A stretch of 64,000 nt of DNA from Sphingomonas sp. (lineage in GTDB: Bacteria; Pseudomonadota; Alphaproteobacteria; Sphingomonadales; Sphingomonadaceae): the NCBI RefSeq assembly GCF_017304615.1, contig NZ_JAFKLZ010000002.1, positions 248,001-312,000 of the forward strand. Direction: 5' to 3'. The notes beneath the pieces were generated by a model. That model ran no database searches, was not told the origin of the DNA, and was given only the letters and a program-made list of their open reading frames with translations. The first letter of the stretch is position 1; each line of letters opens with the position of its first letter. Made by a program: the position numbers and the translations under genes. Below are positions 34,757-44,398 of this stretch, piece after piece.

Positions 34757-35209
34757 TCACTGCCGGCAGGCCAGCGCCGCGGCGTCGATTGCGGTGGCGG
34801 CGCCAGACAACGCGTAGGTGTCCGCGAACGGCGTGCCGCCTCGATCCAGCGCCTCGACGCTGAGCGAGCGGCCCGATCGCATCGCGGCGACGATCGCGGC
34901 GTCGGTACGCGCATCAGGGGCCCAGGCGTCGGAGTCGTTCGCGACGAGATCGAACCGCCGCTCGCCGACCGACAGCGTGACGCGGGCGGTACCGGCGCGG
35001 GGTCGGCTGAGCTGGACATGGAGTTGCCCGCGGATGTTCTGGCCGGGCCAGGTGGCGACACTCAGGAACCCGGCGCGCTGGCGCGGATCGACCGGCTGCG
35101 CGATCGCATAGCAGCGGCGCGGGCTGTCGTCGCTGAACGCGCCCCAGCCGCCATAGACGCCGATCGTTTCGCGCGCGCCCATCAGCAGCAACGCGGCGGC
35201 GATGCTCAC
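34757..35209 (-). CDS. invasion-associated-locus-B-like secreted protein
   Basis: 150 residues, GTG start forming a GTGA overlap with the phosphatase gene upstream. A short hydrophobic start (MSIAAALLLMGARETIG) may be a non-cleaved or weak signal peptide; WGAFSDDSPRRCYAIAQP and RGQLHVQLSRPRAG with a second Cys near the C-terminus (AALACRQ) match the pattern of IalB-like proteins in sphingomonads. The role in non-pathogens is unknown. Confidence 0.72.
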   Translation of the reverse strand: MSIAAALLLMGARETIGVYGGWGAFSDDSPRRCYAIAQPVDPRQRAGFLSVATWPGQNIRGQLHVQLSRPRAGTARVTLSVGERRFDLVANDSDAWAPDARTDAAIVAAMRSGRSLSVEALDRGGTPFADTYALSGAATAIDAAALACRQ

Positions 35210-35844
35210 ACGCGCTCCCCGCCGCCGCCGAGATGGACGGTCCTCTCCACCCCGCGCTCGATCATCACCAGCGACCCCTGCGGCAAATGCCTCGCAGCCG
35301 GCGCGCCGAACCGCTCGATCACCGGGGAACCCGTCATTACCCCGCGCATCACCCGGCTGGAAATGCCATGCATGATGACCAGCCGATCGCCGTCGTCATC
35401 GTCAGTATCCGCCAACCAGCCCGACACCCGGTCGGCGATCTGGTGATAGAGTTCGCCGTCCGGGGCGGAGAGCAGCAACCCGCTCGGCCGGTCGATCACG
35501 TCGCCCGCTTCGGCCATGACATCGGCATAATAACGCCCGCCCCAGCTCCCCATGCCGATCTCGGTCAGCCTGGGATCCGTCTTTGCATCGTGCCAGTCAA
35601 GCCCGACATGCTCGGCGATCACCGCCAGCGTCTGCAGCGCGCGCCCGGTCGGCGACGCCCACAGGGTCAGCGCCGGCTTGTCGCCGATCGCGTTCCGTAA
35701 CGCCTCGCCCATCTCGTCCGCCTGGCGAAAGCCCGCGCGCGTCAACGGCGTGTGCGGCGCATCGCCCTGCAACCGGGCGGCGGCGTTGAAGACGGTTTCG
35801 CCGTGTCGGGCAATGAAATCGCGGCCGCGCCGGTTGGTTCGCAT
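35206..35844 (-). CDS. histidine phosphatase family protein
   Basis: 212 residues of the phosphoglycerate-mutase superfamily: RHGET near residue 14 with the phospho-His, TRAGFRQADEMGEAL, and SPTGRALQTLAVIAEHVGL, plus later HGISSRVMRG with the second His. Substrate unknown. Upstream it is divergent from the outer membrane protein gene. Confidence 0.9.
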   Translation of the reverse strand: MRTNRRGRDFIARHGETVFNAAARLQGDAPHTPLTRAGFRQADEMGEALRNAIGDKPALTLWASPTGRALQTLAVIAEHVGLDWHDAKTDPRLTEIGMGSWGGRYYADVMAEAGDVIDRPSGLLLSAPDGELYHQIADRVSGWLADTDDDDGDRLVIMHGISSRVMRGVMTGSPVIERFGAPAARHLPQGSLVMIERGVERTVHLGGGGERV

Positions 35845-35980
35845 CGCCGCCGTTTCAACCCACTGTGGCCCGAAAGCAACGGATTTCCTCGTTTATCTGG
35901 GGTTCATGCAACCTCTGCCGCCGCCGCGCGCTTGGCGCACCCTCACCCAAGGTTTCGGGTGGGCATCAATGGAGTTGATT

Positions 35981-36652
35981 ATGGGTAAGTACGTTCTCGC
36001 CGCCGCCAGCATCGCGACGCTGGCTCTCGCCACCCCCGCCTTCGCACAGTCGGGGCCGCCGTCCGACCCCGACACGGAATTTAACGGCGCGCGCGCAGGC
36101 ATCCTGCTCGGCTATGACCGAGTCCAGCCTGGCCAGATCGCCAATTCGAACATCGATGACACCAATTCGGCCGACGGCCTGACCTATGGCGGCGATGTCG
36201 GCTACGACATTCAGCGCGGTCGCGTCGTGTTCGGCGTGGAGGGCGAAGTGACGGGCTCCACGGCCAAGGTGACGAACAATCCGTCCGCCGCCGGCGCGCT
36301 CGGCTACGGCCGAGTCAAGGCAGGCCGCGATCTCTATGCGGGTGCCCGGATCGGCGTTGCCGTCGCGCCGCGCACGCTGATCTACGCCAAGGGCGGCTAC
36401 ACCAACCAGCGGCTTGATCTTGTCGCGTCGGACGGCACGACCCAGACCGGCCAGCATTTCAACCTCGACGGCTGGCGCGCGGGCGCGGGCCTCGAACAGA
36501 AGCTCGGCCGTAACACCTATGCCAAAATCGAATACCGCTATTCGAACTATGGCAACGCCCGACTGGAATATGCGAACGGCGCCAACACCAACAACTTTTC
36601 GGTCGATACCGACCGGCATCAGGTGATGGCGGGCTTCGGCGTGCGCTTCTGA
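35981..36652 (+). CDS. outer-membrane beta-barrel protein
   Basis: 223 residues: signal peptide MGKYVLAAASIATLALATPAFAQ, then alternating strands ending in Y/F residues (GARAGILLGYDRVQPG, YGGDVGYDIQRGRVVFGVEGEV, YAGARIGVAVAPRTLIYAKGGY, LEQKLGRNTYAKIEYRYSNY) with a C-terminal MAGFGVRF closing strand ending in Phe, as in OmpA-like eight-stranded barrels. GGAG 6 bases upstream picks ATG 35981 over ATG 35969. It may be a porin or an adhesin-type surface protein. Confidence 0.88.
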   Translation: MGKYVLAAASIATLALATPAFAQSGPPSDPDTEFNGARAGILLGYDRVQPGQIANSNIDDTNSADGLTYGGDVGYDIQRGRVVFGVEGEVTGSTAKVTNNPSAAGALGYGRVKAGRDLYAGARIGVAVAPRTLIYAKGGYTNQRLDLVASDGTTQTGQHFNLDGWRAGAGLEQKLGRNTYAKIEYRYSNYGNARLEYANGANTNNFSVDTDRHQVMAGFGVRF

Positions 36653-36729
36653 TTGGCGGGCGGCGCCGGCCCACTGGCGCCGCCTTCGCGCACGAGCGTG
36701 AACACAAGCAGCAAAAGCTGTGGGAAACC

Positions 36730-36759
36730 GGGGTCGGAGCGCTTGCTCCGGCCCCTTTT
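36730..36759 (+). terminator. intrinsic terminator of the outer-membrane protein gene
   Basis: GGGGTCGGAGC/GCTCCGGCCCC (11 bp with one wobble pair, loop GCTT) followed by TTTT, 77 bases after the stop codon. The rest of this 193-base gap up to dnaN holds nothing I can identify. Confidence 0.85.
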
Positions 36760-36845
36760 CTCGGTAAGGAAAGGAGACGGCGAACTGCCCCCGGATTCGT
36801 GACGTCTGGCGGGATGATTGGGCGACGGCCCGGGGGAATGCGAGC

Positions 36846-37958
36846 ATGAAGGCCACGATCGAACGCGCAACGCTCCTGAAGGGGCTGAGCCATGTCCAGT
36901 CGGTGGTCGAACGCCGCAACACGATCCCTATCCTGTCGAACGTGCTGATCGACGCCACCGCCGACGGCCAGCTCAAGCTGATGGCGACCGACCTCGACCT
37001 GCAGATCAACGAAAGCGTTCCCGCCGCCGTCGACCAGCCGGGCGCGACCACCGTGTCGGCGCACACCCTGTTCGACATCGCACGCAAGCTGCCCGAGGGA
37101 TCGCAGGTCTCGCTGTCGGCGGCCGAGGGCAAGATGACGATCGTCGCGGGCCGCGCGCGGTTCCAGCTCGGCACGCTGCCGCGCGACGATTTCCCGGTGA
37201 TCGCGGAGGGCGAGCTGCCGGTTTCGTTCGAACTGCCAGCCGAGACGCTCAAGCAGATCATCGACAAGACGCGCTTCGCGATCTCCACAGAGGAGACGCG
37301 CTACTATCTCAACGGCATCTTCTGGCACGTCGCCGATGACGGCCAGCCGGTGCTGAAGGCGGCGGCGACCGACGGCCACCGCCTCGCCCGCGTCACCCTG
37401 CCGCGCCCCGACGGCGCCGAGGGGATGCCGGACATCATCATCCCGCGGAAATGCGTCGCCGAACTCCGCAAGTTGCTCGACGAGATCGACGGGTCGGTCG
37501 GCGTATCGCTGTCGGCGTCGAAGATTCGCTTCGACATGGGCCAGGCGCTGCTGACGTCGAAGCTGATCGACGGCACCTTCCCCGACTACAGCCGGGTCAT
37601 CCCGACCGGCAACGACAAGATCCTCAAGATCGACCCGCGCAGCTTCGAGGAAGGCGTCGATCGCGTCTCGACCATCGCCACCGAAAAGACTCGCGCGGTC
37701 AAGATGGCGCTCGACCGCGACAAGATCACGCTGTCGGTGACCAGCCCGGAAAACGGGACGGCGGCGGAAGAAGTGCCGGGCGACTATACCGCAACGGGTT
37801 TCGAGATCGGCTTCAACAGCCGCTATCTGCTCGACATCCTCGGCCAGATCGAAGGCGATTCGGTCGAGGTGCATTTGGCGGACGCCAGCGCCCCGACGCT
37901 GATCCGCGAGAACGACAAATCCCCGGCGCTTTACGTCCTCATGCCCATGAGGGTCTGA
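36846..37958 (+). CDS. dnaN: DNA polymerase III sliding clamp (beta subunit)
   Basis: 370 residues: three repeated clamp domains. MKATIERATLLKGLSHVQSVVERRNTIPILSNVL begins domain I, QIIDKTRFAISTEETRYYLNGIFWH domain II, and ALYVLMPMRV the conserved C-terminus. The homodimeric ring tethers polymerase III to DNA. It sits between an outer-membrane gene and an HD-GYP gene, with no dnaA adjacent; recF is about 2.2 kb away, which still echoes the dnaA-dnaN-recF association. Confidence 0.97.
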   Translation: MKATIERATLLKGLSHVQSVVERRNTIPILSNVLIDATADGQLKLMATDLDLQINESVPAAVDQPGATTVSAHTLFDIARKLPEGSQVSLSAAEGKMTIVAGRARFQLGTLPRDDFPVIAEGELPVSFELPAETLKQIIDKTRFAISTEETRYYLNGIFWHVADDGQPVLKAAATDGHRLARVTLPRPDGAEGMPDIIIPRKCVAELRKLLDEIDGSVGVSLSASKIRFDMGQALLTSKLIDGTFPDYSRVIPTGNDKILKIDPRSFEEGVDRVSTIATEKTRAVKMALDRDKITLSVTSPENGTAAEEVPGDYTATGFEIGFNSRYLLDILGQIEGDSVEVHLADASAPTLIRENDKSPALYVLMPMRV

Positions 37959-37976
37959 TCGCCCTGCGGTTGTTGC

Positions 37977-39053
37977 CTATTCCGACAATTCCAGCAGCTT
38001 CCGCCGCAACCCCGGCCAGTCCTCAAACCCCCACGTCTCGGGCCGCTCTATGCCGATGATCGGGTCGGTTTTGGTGCTCATCCGCTGCGGCGTGACCGGC
38101 GCGCCGCCGACATAGCGGAACACCGCGACCATCGGGTGGAGCGGATCGCGATCGGTTTCATCGAGCACAACCCCCAGCCGGTCGCTCCGCAGCCGCACCA
38201 GCGCGCCGGGCAGGAACGTGCCGACCACGCGACCGAAGGCGCGGACGACACGCTCCCCAAACGCGCCGGGATGGGCACGGAGATGGTCGATCGCCTGACT
38301 CGACGGCCACTTCTCACCGCCCGGCGAAGGATTGGTCGCCTTGTCATAGAAATCGCTGACCGCCGCCATCTGTGCGTAGATGCTGATCGAATCGCCCATG
38401 AGACCCCGCGGATAGCCCTTACCGTCGGGGCGTTCGTGATGGTTGCGGCACACGTCGAGCACGATGTCGGGCATATCGGGCATCCCGGCGACGATGTCGT
38501 ATCCGCGCTGCGCATGGTCCAGCAGAAGCGCTTCTTCGGACGGCGTCAGCGACCGCGATCCGTCAAGCAGTTCCGTTGGCAGGGTCGCCTTGCCGATGTC
38601 GTGGAGCAGCCCGGCCAGCCCGGCGTCGCGGACCAGTTCGGGGCTGAGTTGCAGCTCCTGCGCGAGCGCGATCATCCACCCGCACACGGCAACCGAATGC
38701 AGATAGCTTTGTTCGTGCCGCTCGCGCAGCTGGGTAATGCTGGGTAACGCCAGCGGATCGCGCACCAGCGACGCGGTCACGGCGTCGACGATCTCGACCA
38801 GCTCGGTCGTTTCGAGCGCCCGGCCCGCCTGCACCGCCACGAACGATTCGGCCATCGTTTCGCACCCGGCGCTGAGCACCGCCTGCGCGCGGGCACGTTC
38901 CTCCTGATGCGAGGCCGGGCGGCTGCGCAGATGGAGCGCCTGAGCCCGGCCGAACGTCGCGCGTGGCCGGCCCGGCGCGGACGGTAGCGGCGTCTGGCTC
39001 GATGCCCCGCCCCGCCAGTCGCCGGAAAACAGCGCGTCGCGTTCGTCGGCCAT
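37977..39053 (-). CDS. HD-GYP domain cyclic-di-GMP phosphodiesterase-like protein
   Basis: 358 residues. After about 110 residues of unrecognised N-terminal sequence, the HD-GYP domain has HSVAVCGWMIALA, the metal-binding HDIGK motif, DHAQRGYDIV, NHHERPDGKGYPRGLMGD (with GYP) and a later VSDFYDKAT. Such enzymes hydrolyse c-di-GMP to GMP or pGpG. Start ATG 39053 is used; a GTG at 39086 is possible. The PilZ protein at 12272 in this window would be a receptor for the same signal. Confidence 0.92.
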   Translation of the reverse strand: MADERDALFSGDWRGGASSQTPLPSAPGRPRATFGRAQALHLRSRPASHQEERARAQAVLSAGCETMAESFVAVQAGRALETTELVEIVDAVTASLVRDPLALPSITQLRERHEQSYLHSVAVCGWMIALAQELQLSPELVRDAGLAGLLHDIGKATLPTELLDGSRSLTPSEEALLLDHAQRGYDIVAGMPDMPDIVLDVCRNHHERPDGKGYPRGLMGDSISIYAQMAAVSDFYDKATNPSPGGEKWPSSQAIDHLRAHPGAFGERVVRAFGRVVGTFLPGALVRLRSDRLGVVLDETDRDPLHPMVAVFRYVGGAPVTPQRMSTKTDPIIGIERPETWGFEDWPGLRRKLLELSE

Positions 39054-39128
39054 CGGGTCGTGCTTCTCCGTTATACTGCGAACCACGGATCGCGATCGAG
39101 GCGAGACCGAGTCATAATCATTGATGCA

Positions 39129-39156
39129 GATTAGGGCGCTTACTGTTACCCTAATC
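39129..39156. promoter_or_regulatory. perfect inverted repeat upstream of coq4
   Basis: GATTAGGG and CCCTAATC (8-bp arms, 12-base spacer) within the AT-rich 219-base intergenic region between the divergent HD-GYP gene and coq4. Arm length and spacing resemble a dimeric regulator site, about 60 bases upstream of the -35-like box. The regulator is unknown. Confidence 0.45.
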
Positions 39157-39216
39157 CGCCGATGAATTGGAAGAAACAGACAAATTCGTATCCAGGTGTG
39201 AAATTATCATAAGGAC

Positions 39217-39245
39217 TTGACCTACTCGACGGACTTCCTTATTAA
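39217..39245 (+). promoter_or_regulatory. candidate promoter for coq4
   Basis: TTGACC (39217-39222), 17-base spacer, TATTAA (39240-39245); four of six bases match in each hexamer of the sigma-70 consensus, or better. An AAGGA Shine-Dalgarno lies 9 bases before the coq4 ATG. Transcription would start near 39252. Confidence 0.5.
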
Positions 39246-39272
39246 CAACAATGTCAGTAAGGAATCACGCCC

Positions 39273-40064
39273 ATGGCAGCAAAGCTCCCCCCCTTCCCCG
39301 GCACGACCGGCAAGCGCGACTGGAAGACCGCGTTCGACGCGATCAGGAAACTGCTCGCGAACGGCGACGACACGACTCAGGTTTTCCGCATCATGCAAGC
39401 GCTCAACGCCGGCAATGCGCCGATGAACTATGCGAAGTTCATCGCCACCGAAGAAGGCGGCCGCATGGCCTATGAGCGTAAGGAACTCGCACAGGTCTTC
39501 TCGAAGCCGGGCTATGCCAGGCAGTTCGCGCCGGGCACGGTCGGCGCGGCTTACAACCAGTTCCTCGAATCCACCGGCTATTCAGCCGATGGCCTGGCCG
39601 AGGTGTCGAGGATCAACCGCGACGAGGACATGCTCCATCCCTACGCCTGGTTCGGGCGCCGCATCCGCGACACGCACGACATCTGGCATGTGCTGACCGG
39701 GTACAAGGCCGACGAAAGCCTGGGCGAAGCGGCCTTGGTCGCGTTTTCCTACGCGCAGGTCGGCGGACTGGGCTGGGCGTTCATCGGTGGCGCGGCGGCG
39801 CTCAAGAGCCGCAAGGTGACGGGCAACAACCTGTTCATGAAGGCCGTGTGGGAAGGCTATCAGCGCGGCAGGAAGGCCAAGTGGGTTTCGGGCGAGGACT
39901 ACGAAAAGCTGATGCACGAGCCGATTGACCAGGCGCGCCAGCGTCTCGGCCTTGGTGAGCCGGTCGCGTACCTGAAGGCGCAGCGCGAACTGGGACCCCT
40001 GGCCTCGTACCTCAGCCGGCCCAAGGCGGACACCCCCGTACTGCCCGAGAAACTCGCGGCCTGA
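39273..40064 (+). CDS. Coq4-family ubiquinone biosynthesis protein
   Basis: 263 residues. RRIRDTHDIWHVLTGYKAD contains the HDxxH metal-binding motif of Coq4, followed by GEAALVAFSYAQVGGLGWAF. Coq4 proteins are required for coenzyme Q synthesis; recent work on the family assigns oxidative decarboxylation at ring C1. Here the gene stands alone with an AT-rich, probably regulated promoter, 55 bases before recF. ATG 39273 is the only good start. Confidence 0.9.
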   Translation: MAAKLPPFPGTTGKRDWKTAFDAIRKLLANGDDTTQVFRIMQALNAGNAPMNYAKFIATEEGGRMAYERKELAQVFSKPGYARQFAPGTVGAAYNQFLESTGYSADGLAEVSRINRDEDMLHPYAWFGRRIRDTHDIWHVLTGYKADESLGEAALVAFSYAQVGGLGWAFIGGAAALKSRKVTGNNLFMKAVWEGYQRGRKAKWVSGEDYEKLMHEPIDQARQRLGLGEPVAYLKAQRELGPLASYLSRPKADTPVLPEKLAA

Positions 40065-40080
40065 ATAGCCCGCCCTCCGA

Positions 40081-40101
40081 TGTTTCAGCTTTGCTGAAAC
40101 A
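40081..40101. repeat. small hairpin between coq4 and recF
   Basis: TGTTTCAGC/GCTGAAACA, perfect 9-bp stem with a TTT loop, 16 bases after the coq4 stop. No T-run. It may be a weak terminator or RNA-stability element. Confidence 0.55.
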
Positions 40102-40119
40102 GCGGCTAAGGACGCCGCG

Positions 40120-41220
40120 ATGCTGTCGCGCCTCGTCCTGACCGATTTCCGCAATCATGCCGAAGCCGTGCTCCGACCGGGGCGCGGCTTCGTCGTGCTG
40201 ACCGGCGACAACGGCGCGGGCAAGACCAACGTGCTGGAGGCGGCGTCCCTGCTCGCGCCGGGCCGGGGCCTGCGCCGCGCGCCGCTGTCCGACATGGCGC
40301 GGCAAGGCGGGGGCGGGGGGTTCGGCGTGGCCGCGACGCTCGACGGCGACGTTGAGATCGGCACCGGCACGCAAGCGGCCGCGCCCGAACGGCGGGTCGT
40401 GCGGATCAACGGCGCAACGGCCGCCGCGACGGCGCTCGCCGAATGGCTGACGGTACTGTGGCTGACCCCGGCGATGGACCGGCTGTTCGTCGAACCCGCC
40501 AGCGAACGGCGACGGTTCCTCGACCGCCTGACGCTGGCGCTACGGCCCGATCACGCCGGCCACGCCAACCGCTACGACGCGGCGATGCGCGCGCGAAACC
40601 GCTTGCTGGCGGAAGAAGGCCCGCCCGACTTGAGTTGGCTCACCGCACTCGAAGCGCAGATGGCCGAGCACGGAACGGCGATCGACGCGGCGCGGCGCGA
40701 GACGATCGCCGCGCTGTCGGAGCGGCTCGCCGAGCAACCGCCGGGGCCGTTCGCCCGCGCCGGAATCGCTCTTGAGGGATGGGATGGCGCCGCGACGCTG
40801 GCGGCTGATCTCGCCGCCGGACGCCACCGCGACGCCGCCGCTGGACGGACCTTGGTCGGGCCGCATCGTGCCGATCTCGTCGTCACGCACCTCGACAAGG
40901 GTCAGCCCGCCGCGCTCTGTTCGACCGGCGAGCAGAAGGCGCTGCTGCTCGGGCTCGTTCTCGCGCACGCCGAACTGACCGCCACGCGAACCGGGCGCGC
41001 GCCCGTCCTGCTGCTCGACGAAGTCGCCGCGCACCTCGACCCGTCGCGCCGCGCCGCCCTGTTCGATCGGCTGGCGGCGACCGGCAGTCAGGTCTGGATG
41101 ACCGGTACCGAACCCGCGCCGTTCGACGGCATCGCCCAGGCCACATGGTTCGACCTCGCCGACGGGCGGATCACAGCCCGATCTTCTTCTCCAGCCACCG
41201 CGCCGCCACCTCCGGGCTGA
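40120..41220 (+). CDS. recF: DNA replication/repair protein RecF
   Basis: 366 residues, an SMC-like ATPase: [17 protein letters not shown], Walker [10 protein letters not shown] (about 29-37), a coiled-coil-free helical insertion, signature near [18 protein letters not shown], and Walker [14 protein letters not shown]. RecF with RecOR loads RecA on gapped DNA. AAGGA precedes the ATG. Its 3' end overlaps the convergent ABC permease gene by 50 bases. Confidence 0.94.
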   Translation: MLSRLVLTDFRNHAEAVLRPGRGFVVLTGDNGAGKTNVLEAASLLAPGRGLRRAPLSDMARQGGGGGFGVAATLDGDVEIGTGTQAAAPERRVVRINGATAAATALAEWLTVLWLTPAMDRLFVEPASERRRFLDRLTLALRPDHAGHANRYDAAMRARNRLLAEEGPPDLSWLTALEAQMAEHGTAIDAARRETIAALSERLAEQPPGPFARAGIALEGWDGAATLAADLAAGRHRDAAAGRTLVGPHRADLVVTHLDKGQPAALCSTGEQKALLLGLVLAHAELTATRTGRAPVLLLDEVAAHLDPSRRAALFDRLAATGSQVWMTGTEPAPFDGIAQATWFDLADGRITARSSSPATAPPPPG

Positions 41221-42700
41221 CCTTGCCCGTGTCGCGATCGACCATATAGTTCGCCTCGCGCATCGCCTCGACCGACACCTTGCCGATCAGCGGACGAAGC
41301 GTCGCGACGAAGCGCTGGTCATGCGCCATGCGCGGCGCGATCGTCAGGATCGCATCGTAATTGGGGATCGCGCCCTTCGGATCGGTCAGCACGACGAGCC
41401 TGTCCGCCGCGATCCGCCCGTCCGACGAAAAGGCGGAGATCACGTCGGCCTGTCCGCTTTCGAGCGCGCGATACATGAAGGTCGGCGCATAGGCGTTGGC
41501 CGCCCCGAAGCGCAACGGATAGGTCGCGCGCACCGCCTTCCATTCGGGGCGCTCGAGGAATTCGAGGTCGGCGCCGAAACGCAGGTCGGGCGCCTTCGCC
41601 ACCAGATCGTCGAGGCTGGTCAGCCCCAGCGCCTTCGCCCGGTCGCCGCGCATCGCGAAGGCATAGGCGTTCTCGAACCCCAGCCGCCCGAGCAGGTTGA
41701 GACCCTGCCGGCCTTCCCACGCCGCGATTGCCGCGAGCATCGCATCGCGCGGGACGTTGTCGCTGCGCTTCATCTGGTTGGTCCAGATCGTGCCGGTATA
41801 GTCGATCGCGACATCGACCTCGCTCGACGTCAGCGCGGCGAACATCACGCCCGATCCGAGGCCTTCCTTGTACTGGACGCGATATCCCGCGGCCTCGAGC
41901 CGGTGCCCGATCACGCGGGCGAGGATATATTGCTCCGAAAAGCCCTTCGCGCCGATCACGATGGTCGGTTTCGACGCGGGGAGCATCGGCGCGAGCGCGA
42001 CGAGAATGCCGCTCGCCAACACGGCAAGCGCGATCCATATGCGCCCGCGCTTGCGGTGCGCGATGCCGTGCTCGATCACCCCGAGCAGCGCATCGACCGC
42101 AAGCGCCAGCCCCGCCGCCGCGCAGCACCCCGCGAGCACGAGCGCCCAGTTCTGCGTCTGCAGCCCGGCGAAGATCATGTCGCCCAGGCTCGGCTGGCCC
42201 ACCGTGGTGGACAAGGTCGCCGCGCCGATCGTCCACACCGCGGCGGTGCGGATGCCCGCCATCAGCACCGGCGCGACCAACGGCGCCTCAACCAGCCGCA
42301 GCTTCTGCCAAGCGGTCATCCCGACCCCGTCGGCGGCCTCGATCACCGCCGGGTCGATCCCGGCGAGCCCGGTCACCCCGTTTCGCAGGATCGGCAGCAG
42401 CGCATAGAGCGTCAGCGCGAGCAGCGACGGCAGGAACCCGAGCGCCGGTATCCCCCCGCCGATCAGCGTCGAAAGCGACAGCAGCAGCGGATAGAAGAGG
42501 GCGAGCAGCGCAAGGCCGGGGATCGTCTGGACGAGGCTGGCGAAACCGAGCGCGATCCGCCCCACCGTCGGCACCCGCGCCGACCATATCGCGAGCGGCA
42601 GGCTGAGCACGATGCCGAGCACCAGCGCCGCCATCGCCAGCAACAGATGCTGCGCGAGCAGGTCGGGCACGCGGCCGAGCGCGTCGAGGAAGTCGCTCAC
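41171..42700 (-). CDS. osmoprotectant-type ABC importer, fused permease and substrate-binding domain
   Basis: 509 residues, GTG start overlapping the ATPase stop (GTGA). Residues about 1-240 form a permease with the EAA-like loop ([29 protein letters not shown]) and about six membrane segments; after a further helix, residues about 245-509 are an OpuAC/ProX-type substrate-binding domain ([51 protein letters not shown]). Substrates of this group are glycine betaine, choline or similar quaternary amines. The fusion places the binding domain on the periplasmic side. Confidence 0.9.
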   Translation of the reverse strand: MSDFLDALGRVPDLLAQHLLLAMAALVLGIVLSLPLAIWSARVPTVGRIALGFASLVQTIPGLALLALFYPLLLSLSTLIGGGIPALGFLPSLLALTLYALLPILRNGVTGLAGIDPAVIEAADGVGMTAWQKLRLVEAPLVAPVLMAGIRTAAVWTIGAATLSTTVGQPSLGDMIFAGLQTQNWALVLAGCCAAAGLALAVDALLGVIEHGIAHRKRGRIWIALAVLASGILVALAPMLPASKPTIVIGAKGFSEQYILARVIGHRLEAAGYRVQYKEGLGSGVMFAALTSSEVDVAIDYTGTIWTNQMKRSDNVPRDAMLAAIAAWEGRQGLNLLGRLGFENAYAFAMRGDRAKALGLTSLDDLVAKAPDLRFGADLEFLERPEWKAVRATYPLRFGAANAYAPTFMYRALESGQADVISAFSSDGRIAADRLVVLTDPKGAIPNYDAILTIAPRMAHDQRFVATLRPLIGKVSVEAMREANYMVDRDTGKVSPEVAARWLEKKIGL

Positions 42701-43482
42701 GCCCCCGCCTCCAGCGCAGCCAGCCGCCGCATCTGATCGCGCGGCACCGCGACCAGGGCCTGCGCCGCCGCGCCGCCCTCGCCCGCCAGCAGCGCCTTCG
42801 GCACCGCGTCGGCGACGATCCGGCCTTGGTCCATCACCAGCACGCGGTCGGCCAGGATCAGCGCTTCCGCCATATCGTGCGTGACCATCACCGTGGTCAG
42901 CCCGAGCCGGTCGTGCAACTCGTGGATCGCGGTGCCGAGCTGGTCGCGCGTAACGGGATCGAGCGCGCCGAACGGCTCGTCCATCAGGAGCAATCTGGGC
43001 TCGGTCGCCAGCGCGCGCGCCACGCCGACACGCTGCCGCTGCCCACCCGACAACGCGTCTGGCGTGCGGCTCCCGAAATCGGCGGGCAGGTCGACCAGCG
43101 TTAGCAATTCGGCGACACGGTCGGCGGTCGCCTTCCGCCCCTCCAGCCGCAGCCCGATCGCGACATTCTCCGCGACCGACATATGCGGGAATAGACCCAC
43201 GTTCTGGAACACGTAACCGATCCGCCGCCTAAGGCGGAACGGGTCGTCATCGGTCACATCTACGCCGTCGATCGCGACCGACCCGGCGCTGGGTTCGATC
43301 AGCCGGTTGATCGTCTTGAGCAGGGTCGACTTGCCCGACCCCGAACTGCCGACCAGGGCGACGAAACTGCCGCCCGCAATCTCCACCGTGACGTCATCGA
43401 CCGCCGTCGTGCCCCCCGGATAGGTCTTGGTCACGCCGGTGAGCGCGACCGAGGGACCGGCGGGGTGCGAAGGGTCTGGCAT
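42697..43482 (-). CDS. osmoprotectant-type ABC transporter ATP-binding protein
   Basis: 261 residues. Walker A GSSGSGKST, Q-loop VFQNVGLFPHMSVAENVAIGL, ABC signature LSGGQRQRVGVARAL, Walker B LLLMDEPFGALDP and H-loop VTHDMAEAL are all intact. It pairs with the fused permease/binding protein by a GTGA overlap, giving a two-gene complete importer. ATG 43482 is used because the upstream in-frame codons are non-homologous. No CBS domains are visible, unlike some OpuA-type ATPases. Confidence 0.92.
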   Translation of the reverse strand: MPDPSHPAGPSVALTGVTKTYPGGTTAVDDVTVEIAGGSFVALVGSSGSGKSTLLKTINRLIEPSAGSVAIDGVDVTDDDPFRLRRRIGYVFQNVGLFPHMSVAENVAIGLRLEGRKATADRVAELLTLVDLPADFGSRTPDALSGGQRQRVGVARALATEPRLLLMDEPFGALDPVTRDQLGTAIHELHDRLGLTTVMVTHDMAEALILADRVLVMDQGRIVADAVPKALLAGEGGAAAQALVAVPRDQMRRLAALEAGA

Positions 43483-43531
43483 CCGCGCTCGTGATGCGGG
43501 AAGAGAGATCAAACAACAAGGGGAGGGCCGG

Positions 43532-44326
43532 ATGACCACCAAGGCGATCTTCATCACCGGCGGCGGATCGGGCATCGGTCAGGCGGTCGCGCAGCGGTTT
43601 GCGCGCGAAGGCTGGCGGGTCGGGCTGGCCGACGTCAACGCGGCGGGGCTGCGCGCGACCGCGGCGATGCTGCCCCCAGGCATGGTCGACACCTACATCA
43701 TGGACGTGCGCGATCGCGACGCGTGGAAGGCGAACCTCGACGACTTCACCGCCAAGTCCGGCGGGCGGCTCGACGTATTGTTCAACAATGCCGGGATCGG
43801 CACCGGCGGCCCGATCGCGCAAATGAGCTTCGAGGACATGGACCGCGTCGTGGCGATCAATCTGGGCGGCGTGCTCAACGGCGCGAAGATCGGCCACGCA
43901 TATCTCGCGAAGACGCCGGGATCGTGCCTGCTCAACACCGCCAGCGCCTCGGCGATCTACGGCACGTCCGGCCTCGTCGTCTATTCGGCGACCAAGTTTG
44001 GCGTCCGCGCGCTGACCGAGGGGCTCGACGGCGAATGGTATGGCGACGGGATCAAGGTCCGCGACCTGATCCCAGGCTTTATCGACACGCCCCTGCTGCA
44101 GGGTGGAATCGAGGGCAGCAACCAGAACATTCGCGAAGTCGTCACCGCGGCGGGGCTGGAACTCACGAGCGCCGCCGACGTCGCCGAAGCTGCGTGGCGC
44201 GCGGTGCATGGCGACGCGGTCCATACCTATGTCGGCAAGACCGCGTTCCGGCTGAAATTCGCCGCAAAATGGCTGCCCCGGCAGATCCGGAAGCAAATGC
44301 GCCGCGGGATCGCCGCGCCTGACTGA
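43532..44326 (+). CDS. short-chain dehydrogenase/reductase
   Basis: 264 residues. Rossmann TGGGSGIGQAVAQRF (TGxxxGxG) near residue 8, NNAGIG near 86, catalytic Ser in NTASASAIYGTSG and YSATK (YxxxK) near 157. A cytoplasmic NAD(P)-dependent oxidoreductase of unknown substrate. GGGGAGG precedes the ATG. It is divergent from the ABC importer with a 49-base gap, so the two promoters must overlap. Confidence 0.92.
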   Translation: MTTKAIFITGGGSGIGQAVAQRFAREGWRVGLADVNAAGLRATAAMLPPGMVDTYIMDVRDRDAWKANLDDFTAKSGGRLDVLFNNAGIGTGGPIAQMSFEDMDRVVAINLGGVLNGAKIGHAYLAKTPGSCLLNTASASAIYGTSGLVVYSATKFGVRALTEGLDGEWYGDGIKVRDLIPGFIDTPLLQGGIEGSNQNIREVVTAAGLELTSAADVAEAAWRAVHGDAVHTYVGKTAFRLKFAAKWLPRQIRKQMRRGIAAPD

Positions 44327-44398
44327 GCTATATTCCCGCCGCTCACGATTGATTCCTCTCCCCCGCATGCCCAGTTGACCTCCCAAAGGGAGATGCAA

